The position numbers and the translations under genes were made by a program. A stretch of DNA of 64,000 bases from Streptomyces lienomycini (GTDB taxonomy: Bacteria > Actinomycetota > Actinomycetes > Streptomycetales > Streptomycetaceae): contig NZ_CP116257.1 in the NCBI RefSeq assembly GCF_027947595.1, positions 5,764,001 to 5,828,000 on the forward strand, written 5' to 3'. Every line of letters starts with the position of its first letter. Within the stretch, counting starts at the first letter, position 1. The notes below the pieces were generated by a model. It was not told the DNA's origin and did no database searches. It was given only the letters and a program-made list of their open reading frames with translations. Below are positions 15,581 to 25,165 of the stretch, piece by piece.

Positions 15581-16591
15581 CCAAACGTGACCCGCGACGA
15601 CGCCGCAGCCGCCGTGCGCAACCCCCTCGCCTTCATCGCCGCGCGCTGGACCCCGCACCCCCGGACGGTCCAGCGGGCGGCCCTCCTCGCGCTCGCCATG
15701 GCGGTCGTCATCGTCGTCACCGGCGGTGCCGTACGCCTCACCGGCTCGGGTCTCGGCTGCCCGACCTGGCCCAAGTGCACCGACGACTCGCTCACCACCA
15801 CGAGCGAGATGGGCTTCCACGGCATCATCGAGTTCGGCAACCGCCTGCTGACCTACGTGCTGTGCGCCGCGGTCGGCTGGGCGATCATCGCCGCCCGGTC
15901 GCAGAAGCCGTACCGGCGCAGTGTGACCCGGCTGGGCTGGCTGCAGTTCTGGATCGTGATGGGCAACGCGGTCCTCGGCGGCATCGTGGTCCTGGTCGGC
16001 CTCAACCCGTACACCGTCGCGGCCCACTTCCTGCTGTCCACGGCCCTGATCGCGGTCGCGACCGTGATGTGGCAGCGCACCCGGGAGGGCGACACGGCAC
16101 CGCGCCCCCTGGTGGGCAAGGCGGTCCAGCAGCTGACGTGGGTGCTGACCGGCGTCTCGGTCCTGCTGATCGCGCTCGGCACCGTGGTGACCGGCGCGGG
16201 ACCGCACGCGGGTGACTCCAGCGACGTCCCGCGGATGCCGATCGACTGGGAGATGGTGAGCAAGGCCCACGCGGTCCTGGCGTGGATCGTGGTGACGCTG
16301 ACGTTCGCCCTGTGGTTCGTGCTGAAGGCGGTCGACGCGCCCAGGGGCCCGCTGGCCCGCACCCGCGACCTGTTCCTGGTGCTGCTGGCGCAGGGGGCGG
16401 TGGGCTACATCCAGTACTTCACCGACCTGCCCGAGGTCCTCGTCGGCCTGCACATGTTCGGCTCGTGCCTGATGTGGATCGCGGTGCTGCGGGTGCTGCT
16501 GGCGCTGCGCGAGCGGCCCGAGGAGACGGTCTCCGGGCTGCCCTCTCAGGAGTACGACGCCACCAGCGTGTCGATGGCCGGCCCCAGGTAG
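15578..16591 (+). CDS. ctaA: haem A synthase CtaA
   Basis: 337 residues, eight transmembrane helices. It oxidises the methyl on haem O to the formyl of haem A for cytochrome aa3 oxidase. Conserved histidines are visible in HGIIEFGNR, AHFLLS, KAHAVLAW and LHMFGSCLMW, in two four-helix halves that repeat each other. The cysteine pair in GLGCPTWPKC is the extracytoplasmic redox pair of the Gram-positive type. The start is uncertain: GTG 15578 follows a -10-like box, while ATG 15521 would add 19 non-conserved residues. The 3' end overlaps the convergent nucleotidyltransferase gene by 46 bp. ctaB, the preceding enzyme of the pathway, is 2.5 kb away. Confidence 0.92.
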   Translation: MPNVTRDDAAAAVRNPLAFIAARWTPHPRTVQRAALLALAMAVVIVVTGGAVRLTGSGLGCPTWPKCTDDSLTTTSEMGFHGIIEFGNRLLTYVLCAAVGWAIIAARSQKPYRRSVTRLGWLQFWIVMGNAVLGGIVVLVGLNPYTVAAHFLLSTALIAVATVMWQRTREGDTAPRPLVGKAVQQLTWVLTGVSVLLIALGTVVTGAGPHAGDSSDVPRMPIDWEMVSKAHAVLAWIVVTLTFALWFVLKAVDAPRGPLARTRDLFLVLLAQGAVGYIQYFTDLPEVLVGLHMFGSCLMWIAVLRVLLALRERPEETVSGLPSQEYDATSVSMAGPR

Positions 16592-17289
16592 CTCCGGGTC
16601 AGCTCGGCGCGGCGGGCTGCCCACTCCCCCGTGGCCGCGGGCCGCGCGCCCTCTCCGTACCGCCGCTCGGTGATGTCCCCGACGACCTCGCCGGGTGCGC
16701 CCAGGGCGGGGAGTTCCTCCAGCGCCTCCCGCTTGGTGATCAGGCGGCCCTCCCGCAGCGTGACGGTGGCGCGGGCGAAGGTGATCAGACCCAGGTCGAC
16801 CCAGACGTCCTGCCGCCACAGCTCCGCCCTGCGCACGTTCGGCCGCCAGAATTCCCGCTGGTCGCGGACGACGAACGCGTCCAGTTCCGGGTCCGGCACC
16901 GGCGGCAGCAGGTGGCCGGGCGTCGCGCCGTGCAGGACACGGCCGAAGCTGTGGAGTTCGCGCCGGGTGACCGGGGTGACCGGCCGCTTGAACAGCTGCT
17001 CGTGGGCCCAGGTCAGGTGCCGCAGGGCCGGGTCGGCGAGGGTGTCCGGCGACAGGTACGTGCAGTGCAGCAGTCCGGCCAGGGGCTCGGCGCGCAGCCG
17101 GGCGTGGAGCAGCCCGAGGCGCCAGGCCGTGCGGGCGGTGGCCGGCCGGGGCAGGACCGCGACCAGGTCGAGGTCGCTGCGGCCCTCCTGGTAGTCGCCC
17201 GCGCCCAGTGAACCGTGCGCCCAGACGGCGACGGGGTCGAGGGGCAGCAGGCCGGTGAGAAAGCGGTCGAGCAGGGCGTCGGTCGGCAT
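16546..17289 (-). CDS. nucleotidyltransferase-domain protein (aminoglycoside adenylyltransferase-like)
   Basis: 247 residues. The N-terminal motif GSLGAGDYQEGRSDLDLVAV is the pol-beta-type G-S-x(n)-D-x-D nucleotide-binding site. The middle and C-terminal helical parts resemble AadA/ANT(9)-type enzymes (DUF4111). Many chromosomal members are not resistance genes; substrate unknown. The ATG at 17289 lies 7 bp downstream of GACAAT, a plausible -10, so a leaderless mRNA is likely; an ATG three codons upstream falls in that promoter. Confidence 0.8.
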   Translation of the reverse strand: MPTDALLDRFLTGLLPLDPVAVWAHGSLGAGDYQEGRSDLDLVAVLPRPATARTAWRLGLLHARLRAEPLAGLLHCTYLSPDTLADPALRHLTWAHEQLFKRPVTPVTRRELHSFGRVLHGATPGHLLPPVPDPELDAFVVRDQREFWRPNVRRAELWRQDVWVDLGLITFARATVTLREGRLITKREALEELPALGAPGEVVGDITERRYGEGARPAATGEWAARRAELTRSYLGPAIDTLVASYS

Positions 17290-17309
17290 GCGCCCCATTG
17301 TCGACGACG

Positions 17310-17391
17310 CGCTCCGGTCCGTACAGGCGTCGCCCGGTCCGTACAGACGTCGCTCCGGTTCGCACAGCGGTCGCTCCGGCCCGTACGAGCT
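17310..17391. repeat. four degenerate 20-21-bp tandem repeats
   Basis: The units start CGCTCCGGTCCGTACAGGCG (17310), with variants at 17331, 17351 and 17372. They fill the 115-bp gap between the amidohydrolase stop and the nucleotidyltransferase start and read on the strand opposite to both genes. Each contains CCGGTCCGTAC or a near copy. Confidence 0.75.
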
Positions 17392-17404
17392 CGCCCCGCA
17401 CCCG

Positions 17405-18511
17405 TCACTCCAGCCCGTAGACCCGCCCCGCGTTCCCCGAGGCGATCATCCCCGCGACCCGTCGCGCGTCCGCGAGCGACCACGCCCCCTCGGCCGCCCA
17501 GGTGCCCAGCACCCGGCCGAGGGCCTCGCGGAACAGGCGGGCTGCGACCACGTGCAGCTCGGGCAGGCCCTGGGCACCGCTGGAGAACAGGACCTTGCCG
17601 AAGGGCGCCAGCTCCAGGATCTCCGCGAGGACCGTCGCGGCCCGGGCGCCAGTGCGCACCAGGGCGGCGCCCGAGTCGGCGTAGACGTGCGGGAAGACGC
17701 CGGCCAGGTGGGCGGCGTGGCGGTGGTACGGGTAGCCGTGCAGCAGGACCAGGTCGGTGCCGAGCCCCGCGGTGGCCCGAGCGAAGTCGGTGAGCAGGAC
17801 CGGGTCGGTGCGGTCGATGCGCAGGCCCGGTTCGCCGAGGCCCGCGTGCAGTTGGAGCGGCAGGCCGGAGGCGACGGCGGCCCACAGCAGGTGACGCAGC
17901 AGGACCGGGTCGCTCAGCTCCCCGCCGACCTCCCGCCCGGACAGCCAGCGGGCGGCGGCCCCGCGGACCTCGCCCGCGCCGGGCGGTTCGGGAGCGAGGG
18001 CCAGCCCGTGCCGTACGCCCGCGACGGAGGTGAAGGCGACCGCGTTCGCGGCGGCGCCGTGCACGGCCTCGGCGAGGTTGGCGAGGAAGGACTCGACGGT
18101 GCCGGAGGTGTCGGCGACCTGCTCGGCGAGCAGTTCCAGGCGCACGATCTCGCGCGTGTCCGCGTCCGCCGCGGAGGCCATCTCGGCGGGCCCGGTGAGG
18201 TCGCCGGGCAGGCCCGCGTCGACCAGGTAGGTGGTGATGCCGCTGCCGCGCAGCAGCCTGCGGTCGGCCTCCATGACGCCCAGTTCGCGGCGCCGGGCCA
18301 GGTAGCGGGCGGGCGGGCAGTGCGGTTCCAGGCCGAGCAGGGGCGGGCACCAGCGGCGTACCGCGAAGCCGGTCTGGGTGTCGAAGAGGGTGGTGCCGGG
18401 GGCGGGCGGCCCCTCGGTGCGGGCCAGCTGGGCCTCGAAGGTGCCGAGGCCCAGCTCCGTTCTCAGGACGCCGTGGCAGTACTGGTCGACCAGGGACGGC
18501 GTTTCGATCAT
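17405..18511 (-). CDS. amidohydrolase-family protein (TIM-barrel)
   Basis: 368 residues. It starts IETPSLVDQYCHGVL, where the D-x-x-C-H replaces the usual H-x-H metal motif, and carries LQLHAGLGEPG, DLVLLHGYPYHRHAAHLAGVFPHVYADSG and FSSGAQGLPELH, the last in the place of the conserved Asp-containing SSD motif. It resembles the amidohydrolase part of fungal FluG and streptomycete homologues. The missing second histidine and the atypical last metal ligand mean that catalysis of a standard type is not certain. Start at ATG 18511. Substrate unknown; no operon partner. Confidence 0.75.
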   Translation of the reverse strand: MIETPSLVDQYCHGVLRTELGLGTFEAQLARTEGPPAPGTTLFDTQTGFAVRRWCPPLLGLEPHCPPARYLARRRELGVMEADRRLLRGSGITTYLVDAGLPGDLTGPAEMASAADADTREIVRLELLAEQVADTSGTVESFLANLAEAVHGAAANAVAFTSVAGVRHGLALAPEPPGAGEVRGAAARWLSGREVGGELSDPVLLRHLLWAAVASGLPLQLHAGLGEPGLRIDRTDPVLLTDFARATAGLGTDLVLLHGYPYHRHAAHLAGVFPHVYADSGAALVRTGARAATVLAEILELAPFGKVLFSSGAQGLPELHVVAARLFREALGRVLGTWAAEGAWSLADARRVAGMIASGNAGRVYGLE

Positions 18512-18606
18512 CCGGGCTCCCCGTGCTCCGTGCGCCTCGCGGCTCGCGGCCCTTTCCGGCCCGTGCGCCTCGTGGCTTCCTACGGTCCTAACGGGTGAAC
18601 CGGGTC

Positions 18607-18975
18607 TCAGGTGTTGCTCGGGCCGCCGACCTGGATGCCCGCCATGCGCGACCACTCGTAGCGGCCGGTGGTGACCTTGGCGGCGAACTCGCCGTCGAAG
18701 TCCTCGTGGACGGTGATCCCGGACCGCTCGACGGCCTCGCGGGCCCTCTCGTGGGTGCGGGCGACCAGGTCGCCCCAAGCGCCGTCCTCGCCGACGAGCA
18801 CGATCCGGGCGCCGCGCTCGCCGAGGTAGGCCACCTGGGCCCCGGCGCCGCCGTGGGCCTTGGCGAAGGCTTCGATCCGCCCGGCCATCCGGGTCACCTC
18901 GTACGCGGCCCACCGGTCGGCCCAGCCGCCCTTCGCGCCGGTCCGCTCCGTGTCCACCTGCTGCGTGTCTGCCAT
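18607..18975 (-). CDS. conserved hypothetical protein
   Basis: 122 residues, soluble. No family that I can name; the central part (AQVAYLGERGARIVLVGEDGAWGDLVA) looks like a small alpha/beta domain and the C-terminus ends TTGRYEWSRMAGIQVGGPSNT. TAGCAT lies 7 bp before the ATG, so the mRNA is probably leaderless. Single gene between the ctaB terminator and the amidohydrolase gene. Conserved context in Streptomyces supports coding. Confidence 0.75.
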   Translation of the reverse strand: MADTQQVDTERTGAKGGWADRWAAYEVTRMAGRIEAFAKAHGGAGAQVAYLGERGARIVLVGEDGAWGDLVARTHERAREAVERSGITVHEDFDGEFAAKVTTGRYEWSRMAGIQVGGPSNT

Positions 18976-19008
18976 GACCAGGATGCTACCGACGGGTAGA
19001 TCGAACGG

Positions 19009-19052
19009 CGACGGGCGGGGTGCGTGGCCTTGGCCACGCACCCCGCCCGTCG
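19009..19052 (-). terminator. terminator of ctaB
   Basis: A perfect 21-bp stem (starts CGACGGGCGGGGTGCGTGG) with a 2-base loop, 20 bp past the ctaB stop codon. One of the strongest hairpins in the window. Confidence 0.9.
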
Positions 19053-19072
19053 GACGGCTTCGCCGGAGGCGC

Positions 19073-20020
19073 TCAGCGCAGGAAGGGGTCCACCGCGATC
19101 GCCAGGAACAGCACCGACACGTAGGTGATCGACCAGTGGAACAGCCGCATCTCCTTGAGCTTGCCGCCCGTGACCTCGGCCTTGGCGCGGTTCTGCAGCC
19201 CGTGTGCCTCCCACAGCCACATGCCGCCGGCGGCCAGGGCCACCGCCGTGTAGAACCAGCCGGTGTAGCCGAGCGGCTGCAGCAGCAGCGACACCGCGAC
19301 CATCGCCCAGCTGTAGATCACGATCTGCCGGGCCACGACCTTGTTGGAGGCGATGACCGGGAGCATCGGCACGCCGACGCGCGCGTAGTCGTCCTTGACC
19401 TTCATGGACAGCGGCCAGTAGTGCGGCGGCGTCCAGAAGAACATCACCGCGAAGAGGATGATCGGCGCCCAGGACATCGAGTTGGTCACGGACGACCAGC
19501 CGATGAGCACCGGCAGGCAGCCGGCGATGCCGCCCCAGACGATGTTCTGCGCGGTGCGGCGCTTGAGGATCATCGTGTAGACGACGACGTAGAAGAGGAG
19601 CGCGCCGAGCGAGAGCCAGGCCGACAGCCAGTTGACGGTGAGGCCGAACAGCAGCGTCGAGACGATCGCCAGGGCGATGCCGAAGATGAGGCATTCCACC
19701 GGACTGACCATGCCGGTCACCAGCGGACGCTGCGAGGTCCGGTCCATCAGCGCGTCGATGTCGCGGTCGATGTACATGTTGAGCGCGTTGGCGCCGCCGG
19801 CCGACAGGTATCCGCCGACGCAGGTCAGCAGCACCAGTTTCAGATCCGGAACACCCTGCTCGGCGAGGAACATCACCGGAACGGTGGTGATCAGCAGAAG
19901 CTCGATAATCCGCGGCTTGGTCAGCGCCACGAACGCCTTGACACGGGCCCCGAACGGCCGGTGACTCGGGCTCTGGCTCGTCCCGATAACCCCCGCAGGA
20001 CGGGATTCAACGGCCGTCAC
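19073..20020 (-). CDS. ctaB: protohaem IX farnesyltransferase CtaB (haem O synthase)
   Basis: 315 residues, UbiA superfamily, nine transmembrane segments. It adds a farnesyl group to haem B, giving haem O. The first Asp-rich motif [20 protein letters not shown] and the second ([19 protein letters not shown]) are intact. The GTG at 20020 has AGGGG five to six bases upstream; another GTG two codons earlier is possible. It is divergent from tkt, as in other streptomycetes. Confidence 0.94.
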   Translation of the reverse strand: MTAVESRPAGVIGTSQSPSHRPFGARVKAFVALTKPRIIELLLITTVPVMFLAEQGVPDLKLVLLTCVGGYLSAGGANALNMYIDRDIDALMDRTSQRPLVTGMVSPVECLIFGIALAIVSTLLFGLTVNWLSAWLSLGALLFYVVVYTMILKRRTAQNIVWGGIAGCLPVLIGWSSVTNSMSWAPIILFAVMFFWTPPHYWPLSMKVKDDYARVGVPMLPVIASNKVVARQIVIYSWAMVAVSLLLQPLGYTGWFYTAVALAAGGMWLWEAHGLQNRAKAEVTGGKLKEMRLFHWSITYVSVLFLAIAVDPFLR

Positions 20021-20397
20021 GCACACCCCTGACAGAGACTCCCAGCAAGCCCTCGCCGTGTGAAGCGGCGGTAAAGGCTCGCGCGTACCACGCCACTTTA
20101 GACGTTGCCCATACCTTGGCCTTCGCGGGGGTGGGGTCGTGTTGGAAGGGGCGCTCCGACGTGCGTTCGGAGAGTCGATTGAGCAGTCAGATGAGCGGCT
20201 CCGTATTCACTTGCCGAATGCGGTTTCACCCAGTCGGCAGGCGGATCGCGAAGAGTCCCGGCAGTCTGGTTTCCAGGGGAAAAGCGCACGTACTTACGGG
20301 GGTAGGCTCGACAACGGCCGGCCGACTCACGGACGCGCCGGCAGCCGGTGCACCCGTGCACCGGCATCCGACATGTGGAGAGGAGCCCTGACTCAGG
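20021..20397. other. 377-bp divergent intergenic region ctaB-tkt
   Basis: It should hold the promoters of both genes. On the tkt side TAGGCT at 20303-20308 is a good -10, but I see no convincing -35. The tkt ribosome binding site GGAGAGGAG (20377-20385) lies 12 bp from the GTG. No operator palindrome is evident. A short open frame at 20116-20391 has no coding character. Confidence 0.5.
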
Positions 20398-22485
20398 GTG
20401 AGCACCAAGCCGACCACCACAGACCTCGAGTGGACCGAACTGGACCAGCGGGCCGTGGACACCGCCCGCGTCCTGGCCGCCGATGCCGTACAGAAGGTTG
20501 GCAACGGCCATCCGGGTACGGCGATGAGCCTGGCGCCCGCCGCCTACACCCTCTTCCAGAAGGTGATGCGGCACGACCCCGCCGACGCGAACTGGGTCGG
20601 GCGCGACCGTTTCGTGCTGTCCGCGGGTCACTCGTCCCTGACCCTCTACACCCAGCTGTACCTGGCCGGCTTCGGCCTGGAGCTGGCGGACCTGGAGTCC
20701 TTCCGCACCTGGGGCTCGAAGACCCCCGGCCACCCGGAGTACGGCCACACCACGGGCGTGGAGACGACGACCGGCCCGCTGGGCCAGGGTGTCGCCAACG
20801 CGGTGGGCATGGCCATGGCCGCCCGCTACGAGCGCGGTCTGTTCGACCCGGAGGCCGCCGAGGGCACCTCCCCGTTCGACCACTTCGTCTACTGCGTCGC
20901 CGGTGACGGCTGCCTTCAGGAGGGCATCTCCGCCGAGGCGTCGTCGATGGCCGGTCACCAGAAGCTCGGCAACCTGGTGCTGCTGTGGGACGACAACCAC
21001 ATCTCCATCGAGGGCGACACCGAGACCGCCGTCTCCGAGGACACCTGCAAGCGGTACGAGGCGTACGGCTGGCACGTGCAGCGCGTCGCCCCGAAGCCGG
21101 ACGGCGACCTGGACCCGAACGCGATCTACGACGCGATCGAGGAGGCGAAGAAGGTCACCGACCGGCCGTCCTTCATCGCCATGCGCTCGATCATCGCCTG
21201 GCCCGCCCCGCACGCGCAGAACACCGAGGCCGCGCACGGCTCGGCGCTCGGTGACGACGAGGTCGCCGCGACCAAGCGGGTCCTGGGCTTCGACCCGGAG
21301 AAGACCTTCGAGGTCTCCGACGAGGTCATCGGGCACACCCGCAAGGCCCTGGAGAAGGGACGGGCGGCCCGCGCGGTGTGGGAGAAGTCCTTCCAGCAGT
21401 GGCGGGACAACAACCCGGAGCGCGCCGCCGAGTACGAGCGTGTCGCCAAGGGTGAGCTGCCCAAGGGCTGGGAGGAGAAGATCCCGGTCTTCGAGACGGA
21501 CAAGGGTCTCGCCACCCGTGCCGCGTCCGGCAAGGTGCTCCAGGCGCTCGGCGCGGTGGTTCCGGAGCTGTGGGGCGGCTCGGCCGACCTGGCCGGCTCG
21601 AACAACACGACGATCGACAAGACGTCGTCCTTCCTCCCGGCGGGCAACCCGCTGCCCGAGGCGGACCCGTACGGCCGCACCATCCACTTCGGCATCCGCG
21701 AGCACGCGATGGCCGCGGAGATGAACGGCATCGCGCTGCACGGCAACACCCGCATCTACGGCGGAACGTTCCTGGTCTTCTCCGACTACATGCGCAACGC
21801 GGTGCGGCTGTCGGCGCTGATGCACCTGCCGGTGACGTACGTGTGGACGCACGACTCCATCGGGCTGGGCGAGGACGGCCCGACCCACCAGCCGGTCGAG
21901 CACCTGGCGTCGCTGCGCGCGATCCCGGGTCTGAACGTGGTCCGTCCGGCCGACGCCAACGAGACGGCGATCGCCTGGCGCGAGATCCTGCGCCGCTGGA
22001 CGAAGGAGTTCGGCAAGGGCCAGCCGCACGGTCTGGCGCTGACCCGCCAGGGCGTGCCGACGTACGCGCCCAACGACGACGCGGCCAAGGGCGGCTACGT
22101 GCTGTTCGAGGCGGACGGCGGCGACGCCGAGGTCGTGCTGATCGCGACCGGTTCCGAGGTGCACGTCGCCGTCGGGGCGCGCGAGCAGCTCCAGGCCGAC
22201 GGTGTGCCCACCCGTGTGGTGTCCATGCCGTCCGTCGAGTGGTTCGAGCAGCAGGACCAGGGGTACCGGGACAGCGTGTTGCCCCCGTCCGTGAAGGCTC
22301 GTGTCGCGGTGGAGGCCGGCATCGGTCTGACCTGGCACAAGTACGTGGGGGACGCCGGTCGCATCGTCTCCCTGGAGCACTTCGGTGCTTCGGCGGACGC
22401 CAAGGTGCTCTTCCGCGAGTTCGGCTTCACCGCCGAGAACGTGGCCGCCGCCGCGCGGGAATCCCTCGCCGCGGCCCGGCGCTGA
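20398..22485 (+). CDS. tkt: transketolase
   Basis: 695 residues, full length. It transfers two-carbon units between sugar phosphates in the non-oxidative pentose phosphate pathway, using thiamine diphosphate. GNGHPGTAMSLAP near the start, the ThDP motif GDGCLQEGISAEASSMAGH, and HDSIGLGEDGPTHQPVEHLASLRAIPG are all present. GTG start. First gene of tkt-tal-zwf-opcA-pgl; the gap to tal is 33 bp. Confidence 0.96.
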   Translation: MSTKPTTTDLEWTELDQRAVDTARVLAADAVQKVGNGHPGTAMSLAPAAYTLFQKVMRHDPADANWVGRDRFVLSAGHSSLTLYTQLYLAGFGLELADLESFRTWGSKTPGHPEYGHTTGVETTTGPLGQGVANAVGMAMAARYERGLFDPEAAEGTSPFDHFVYCVAGDGCLQEGISAEASSMAGHQKLGNLVLLWDDNHISIEGDTETAVSEDTCKRYEAYGWHVQRVAPKPDGDLDPNAIYDAIEEAKKVTDRPSFIAMRSIIAWPAPHAQNTEAAHGSALGDDEVAATKRVLGFDPEKTFEVSDEVIGHTRKALEKGRAARAVWEKSFQQWRDNNPERAAEYERVAKGELPKGWEEKIPVFETDKGLATRAASGKVLQALGAVVPELWGGSADLAGSNNTTIDKTSSFLPAGNPLPEADPYGRTIHFGIREHAMAAEMNGIALHGNTRIYGGTFLVFSDYMRNAVRLSALMHLPVTYVWTHDSIGLGEDGPTHQPVEHLASLRAIPGLNVVRPADANETAIAWREILRRWTKEFGKGQPHGLALTRQGVPTYAPNDDAAKGGYVLFEADGGDAEVVLIATGSEVHVAVGAREQLQADGVPTRVVSMPSVEWFEQQDQGYRDSVLPPSVKARVAVEAGIGLTWHKYVGDAGRIVSLEHFGASADAKVLFREFGFTAENVAAAARESLAAARR

Positions 22486-22518
22486 CGCTCGTAACGACAT
22501 ATAGGAGATGCATTTTCC

Positions 22519-23637
22519 ATGACAGACGCACTCAAGCGCCTCTCCGACGAAGGCGTCGCGATCTGGCTGGACGACCTGTCGCGCAAGCGGATCACGTCCG
22601 GCAATCTCGCCGAGCTGATCGACCAGCAGCACGTCGTGGGCGTCACGACCAACCCGTCGATCTTCCAGAAGGCGATCTCGCAGGGCGACGGCTACGACCA
22701 GCAGCTCTCCGACCTCGCTTTCCGCAAGGTCACGGTCGAAGAGGCCATTCGAATGATCACCACGGCGGACGTCCGTGACGCCGCCGACATCCTGCGCCCC
22801 GTCTTCGACGCCACCGGCGGCAAGGACGGGCGGGTCTCCATCGAGGTGGACCCGCGTCTGGCGCACAACACCAAGGCGACGGTCGCCGAGGCCAAGCAGC
22901 TCGCCTGGCTGGTGGACCGTCCCAACACGCTGATCAAGATCCCGGCGACCGAGGCCGGTATCCCGGCGATCGCCGAGACGATCGGCCTGGGCATCAGCGT
23001 CAACGTCACGCTGATCTTCTCCCTGGAGCGCTACCGCGCGGTCATGGACGCCTTCCAGACCGGCCTGGAGAAGGCCAAGGAGCGCGGCCTGGACCTCTCG
23101 CAGATCCACTCCGTGGCGTCCTTCTTCGTGTCCCGCGTGGACACCGAGATCGACAAGCGGATCGACGCGCTCGGCACCGACGAGGCCAAGGCCCTGCGCG
23201 GCAAGGCCGCCGTCGCCAACGCCCGCCTGGCCTACCAGGCGTACGAGGAGGTCTTCGGCACCGACCGCTGGGCCGCCCTGGAGAAGGCCGGCGCCAACAA
23301 GCAGCGTCCGCTGTGGGCGTCGACGGGCGTCAAGGACAAGGCGTACAGCGACACCATGTACGTCACCGACCTGGTCGCGCCGAACACGGTGAACACGATG
23401 CCGGAGGCGACCCTGTTCGCCACCGAGGACCACGGCGAGATCACCGGCAACGCCGTCGCCGGTACGTACGAGCAGGCCCGCGCCGACCTCGACGCGGTCG
23501 AGAAGCTCGGGATCGGCTACGACGAGGTGGTCCAGCTGCTGGAGAAGGAGGGCGTCGACAAGTTCGAGGACGCCTGGAAGGACCTGCTGAAGTCGACCGA
23601 GGCGGAGCTGAAGCGCCTCGCCCCCTCGGAGGGCTAA
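22519..23637 (+). CDS. tal: transaldolase
   Basis: 372 residues, the length of the actinobacterial/cyanobacterial-type transaldolase. Lys140 in [12 protein letters not shown] forms the Schiff base with the dihydroxyacetone unit; [13 protein letters not shown] near the N-terminus is the other family signature. AGGAG precedes the ATG. Four bases separate it from zwf. Confidence 0.96.
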   Translation: MTDALKRLSDEGVAIWLDDLSRKRITSGNLAELIDQQHVVGVTTNPSIFQKAISQGDGYDQQLSDLAFRKVTVEEAIRMITTADVRDAADILRPVFDATGGKDGRVSIEVDPRLAHNTKATVAEAKQLAWLVDRPNTLIKIPATEAGIPAIAETIGLGISVNVTLIFSLERYRAVMDAFQTGLEKAKERGLDLSQIHSVASFFVSRVDTEIDKRIDALGTDEAKALRGKAAVANARLAYQAYEEVFGTDRWAALEKAGANKQRPLWASTGVKDKAYSDTMYVTDLVAPNTVNTMPEATLFATEDHGEITGNAVAGTYEQARADLDAVEKLGIGYDEVVQLLEKEGVDKFEDAWKDLLKSTEAELKRLAPSEG

Positions 23638-23641
23638 AACA

Positions 23642-25165
23642 TTGTCAAGCAGCAACCCGCTGCGTGACCCCGCAGACCGACGGCTCCCGCGTATCGCGGG
23701 GCCGTCGGGTCTGGTCATCTTCGGCGTCACCGGCGACCTCTCCCGCAAGAAGCTCATGCCCGCCGTGTACGACCTCGCCAACCGGGGTCTGCTGCCGCCG
23801 GGCTTCTCGCTCGTCGGGTTCGCCCGCCGCGACTGGGAGCACGAGGACTTCGCCCAGGTCGTGCACGACGCCGTCAAGGAGCACTCCCGCACCCCGTTCC
23901 GAGAGGAGGTCTGGCAGCAGCTCATCCAGGGGATGCGCTTCGTCCAGGGCACCTTCGACGACGACGACGCGTTCGAGCGGCTGCGCGGCACCATCGAGGA
24001 GCTGGACAAGGCGCAGGGTACGGGCGGCAACTTCGCCTTCTACCTGTCTGTGCCGCCGAAGTCCTTCCCGGTGGTCATCCAGCAGCTGAAGAAGCACGGC
24101 CTCGCCGACCAGTCGAGCGGCTCCTGGCGCCGCGCGGTGATCGAGAAGCCGTTCGGCCACGACCTGAAGTCGGCCGAGGAGCTGAACGCGATCGTCCACG
24201 AGGTCTTCGCCCCGGACCAGGTCTTCCGCATCGACCACTACCTGGGCAAGGAGACCGTCCAGAACATCCTGGCGCTGCGCTTCGCCAACACGATGTTCGA
24301 GCCGATCTGGAACCGGTCGTACGTGGACCACATCCAGATCACGATGGCCGAGGACATCGGCATCGGCGGCCGGGCCGGCTACTACGACGGCATCGGCGCG
24401 GCCCGTGACGTCATCCAGAACCACCTGCTCCAGCTGCTCGCGCTGACCGCGATGGAGGAGCCGGCCTCCTTCGACGCGGACGCGCTGGCGGCGGAGAAGA
24501 CCAAGGTGCTCGGCGCGGTCCGCATCCCCAGGGACCTGGGCCGGGACACGGTGCGCGGCCAGTACGCGGCCGGGTGGCAGGGCGGCGCCAAGGCCGTCGG
24601 CTACCTGGAGGAGGACGGCATCGACCCCAGGTCGAAGACCGACACCTACGCCGCGATCAAGGTCGGCATCGACAACCGCCGCTGGGCGGGCGTCCCCTTC
24701 TACCTGCGCACCGGCAAGCGTCTGGGCCGCCGGGTCACGGAGATCGCGGTCGTCTTCCAGCGGGCCCCGCACTCCCCCTTCGACACGACGGCCACCGAGG
24801 AACTCGGCTCGAACGCGATCGTCGTCCGCGTCCAGCCCGACGAGGGCGTCACCGTCCGCTTCGGCTCCAAGGTGCCGGGCACGTCGATGGAGATCCGGGA
24901 CGTGTCCATGGACTTCGCCTACGGCGAGTCCTTCACGGAGTCGAGCCCGGAGGCGTACGAACGCCTGATCCTCGACGTCCTCCTGGGCGACGCCAACCTC
25001 TTCCCGCGCACCGAGGAGGTCGAGCTGTCCTGGAAGATCCTCGACCCGATCGAGGTGTACTGGGACGAGCACGGCACCCCGGCCCAGTACCCGGCCGGCA
25101 CCTGGGGGCCGGTCGAGGCGGACGACATGCTGGAGCGAGACGGACGGAGCTGGCGGCGGCCATGA
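23642..25165 (+). CDS. zwf: glucose-6-phosphate 1-dehydrogenase
   Basis: 507 residues. NADP-binding GVTGDLSRKKLMPAVYDL at about 27-44 and the substrate motif RIDHYLGKETVQN are intact. Starts with TTG at 23642, supported by GGAGGG within the end of tal; weak start plus tight spacing suggests coupled, moderated expression. Makes NADPH and 6-phosphogluconolactone. Overlaps opcA by ATGA. Confidence 0.95.
   Translation: MSSSNPLRDPADRRLPRIAGPSGLVIFGVTGDLSRKKLMPAVYDLANRGLLPPGFSLVGFARRDWEHEDFAQVVHDAVKEHSRTPFREEVWQQLIQGMRFVQGTFDDDDAFERLRGTIEELDKAQGTGGNFAFYLSVPPKSFPVVIQQLKKHGLADQSSGSWRRAVIEKPFGHDLKSAEELNAIVHEVFAPDQVFRIDHYLGKETVQNILALRFANTMFEPIWNRSYVDHIQITMAEDIGIGGRAGYYDGIGAARDVIQNHLLQLLALTAMEEPASFDADALAAEKTKVLGAVRIPRDLGRDTVRGQYAAGWQGGAKAVGYLEEDGIDPRSKTDTYAAIKVGIDNRRWAGVPFYLRTGKRLGRRVTEIAVVFQRAPHSPFDTTATEELGSNAIVVRVQPDEGVTVRFGSKVPGTSMEIRDVSMDFAYGESFTESSPEAYERLILDVLLGDANLFPRTEEVELSWKILDPIEVYWDEHGTPAQYPAGTWGPVEADDMLERDGRSWRRP

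Noticed and set aside
20116..20391. 91-codon frame upstream of tkt
   Set aside because: Lies in the divergent promoter region, with no Shine-Dalgarno and atypical codon use for this genome.
20098..24030. 1310-codon open frame on the minus strand opposite tkt, tal and zwf
   Set aside because: Valine/arginine/leucine/glycine-rich composition typical of the antisense of high-GC genes; it covers three certain enzymes.
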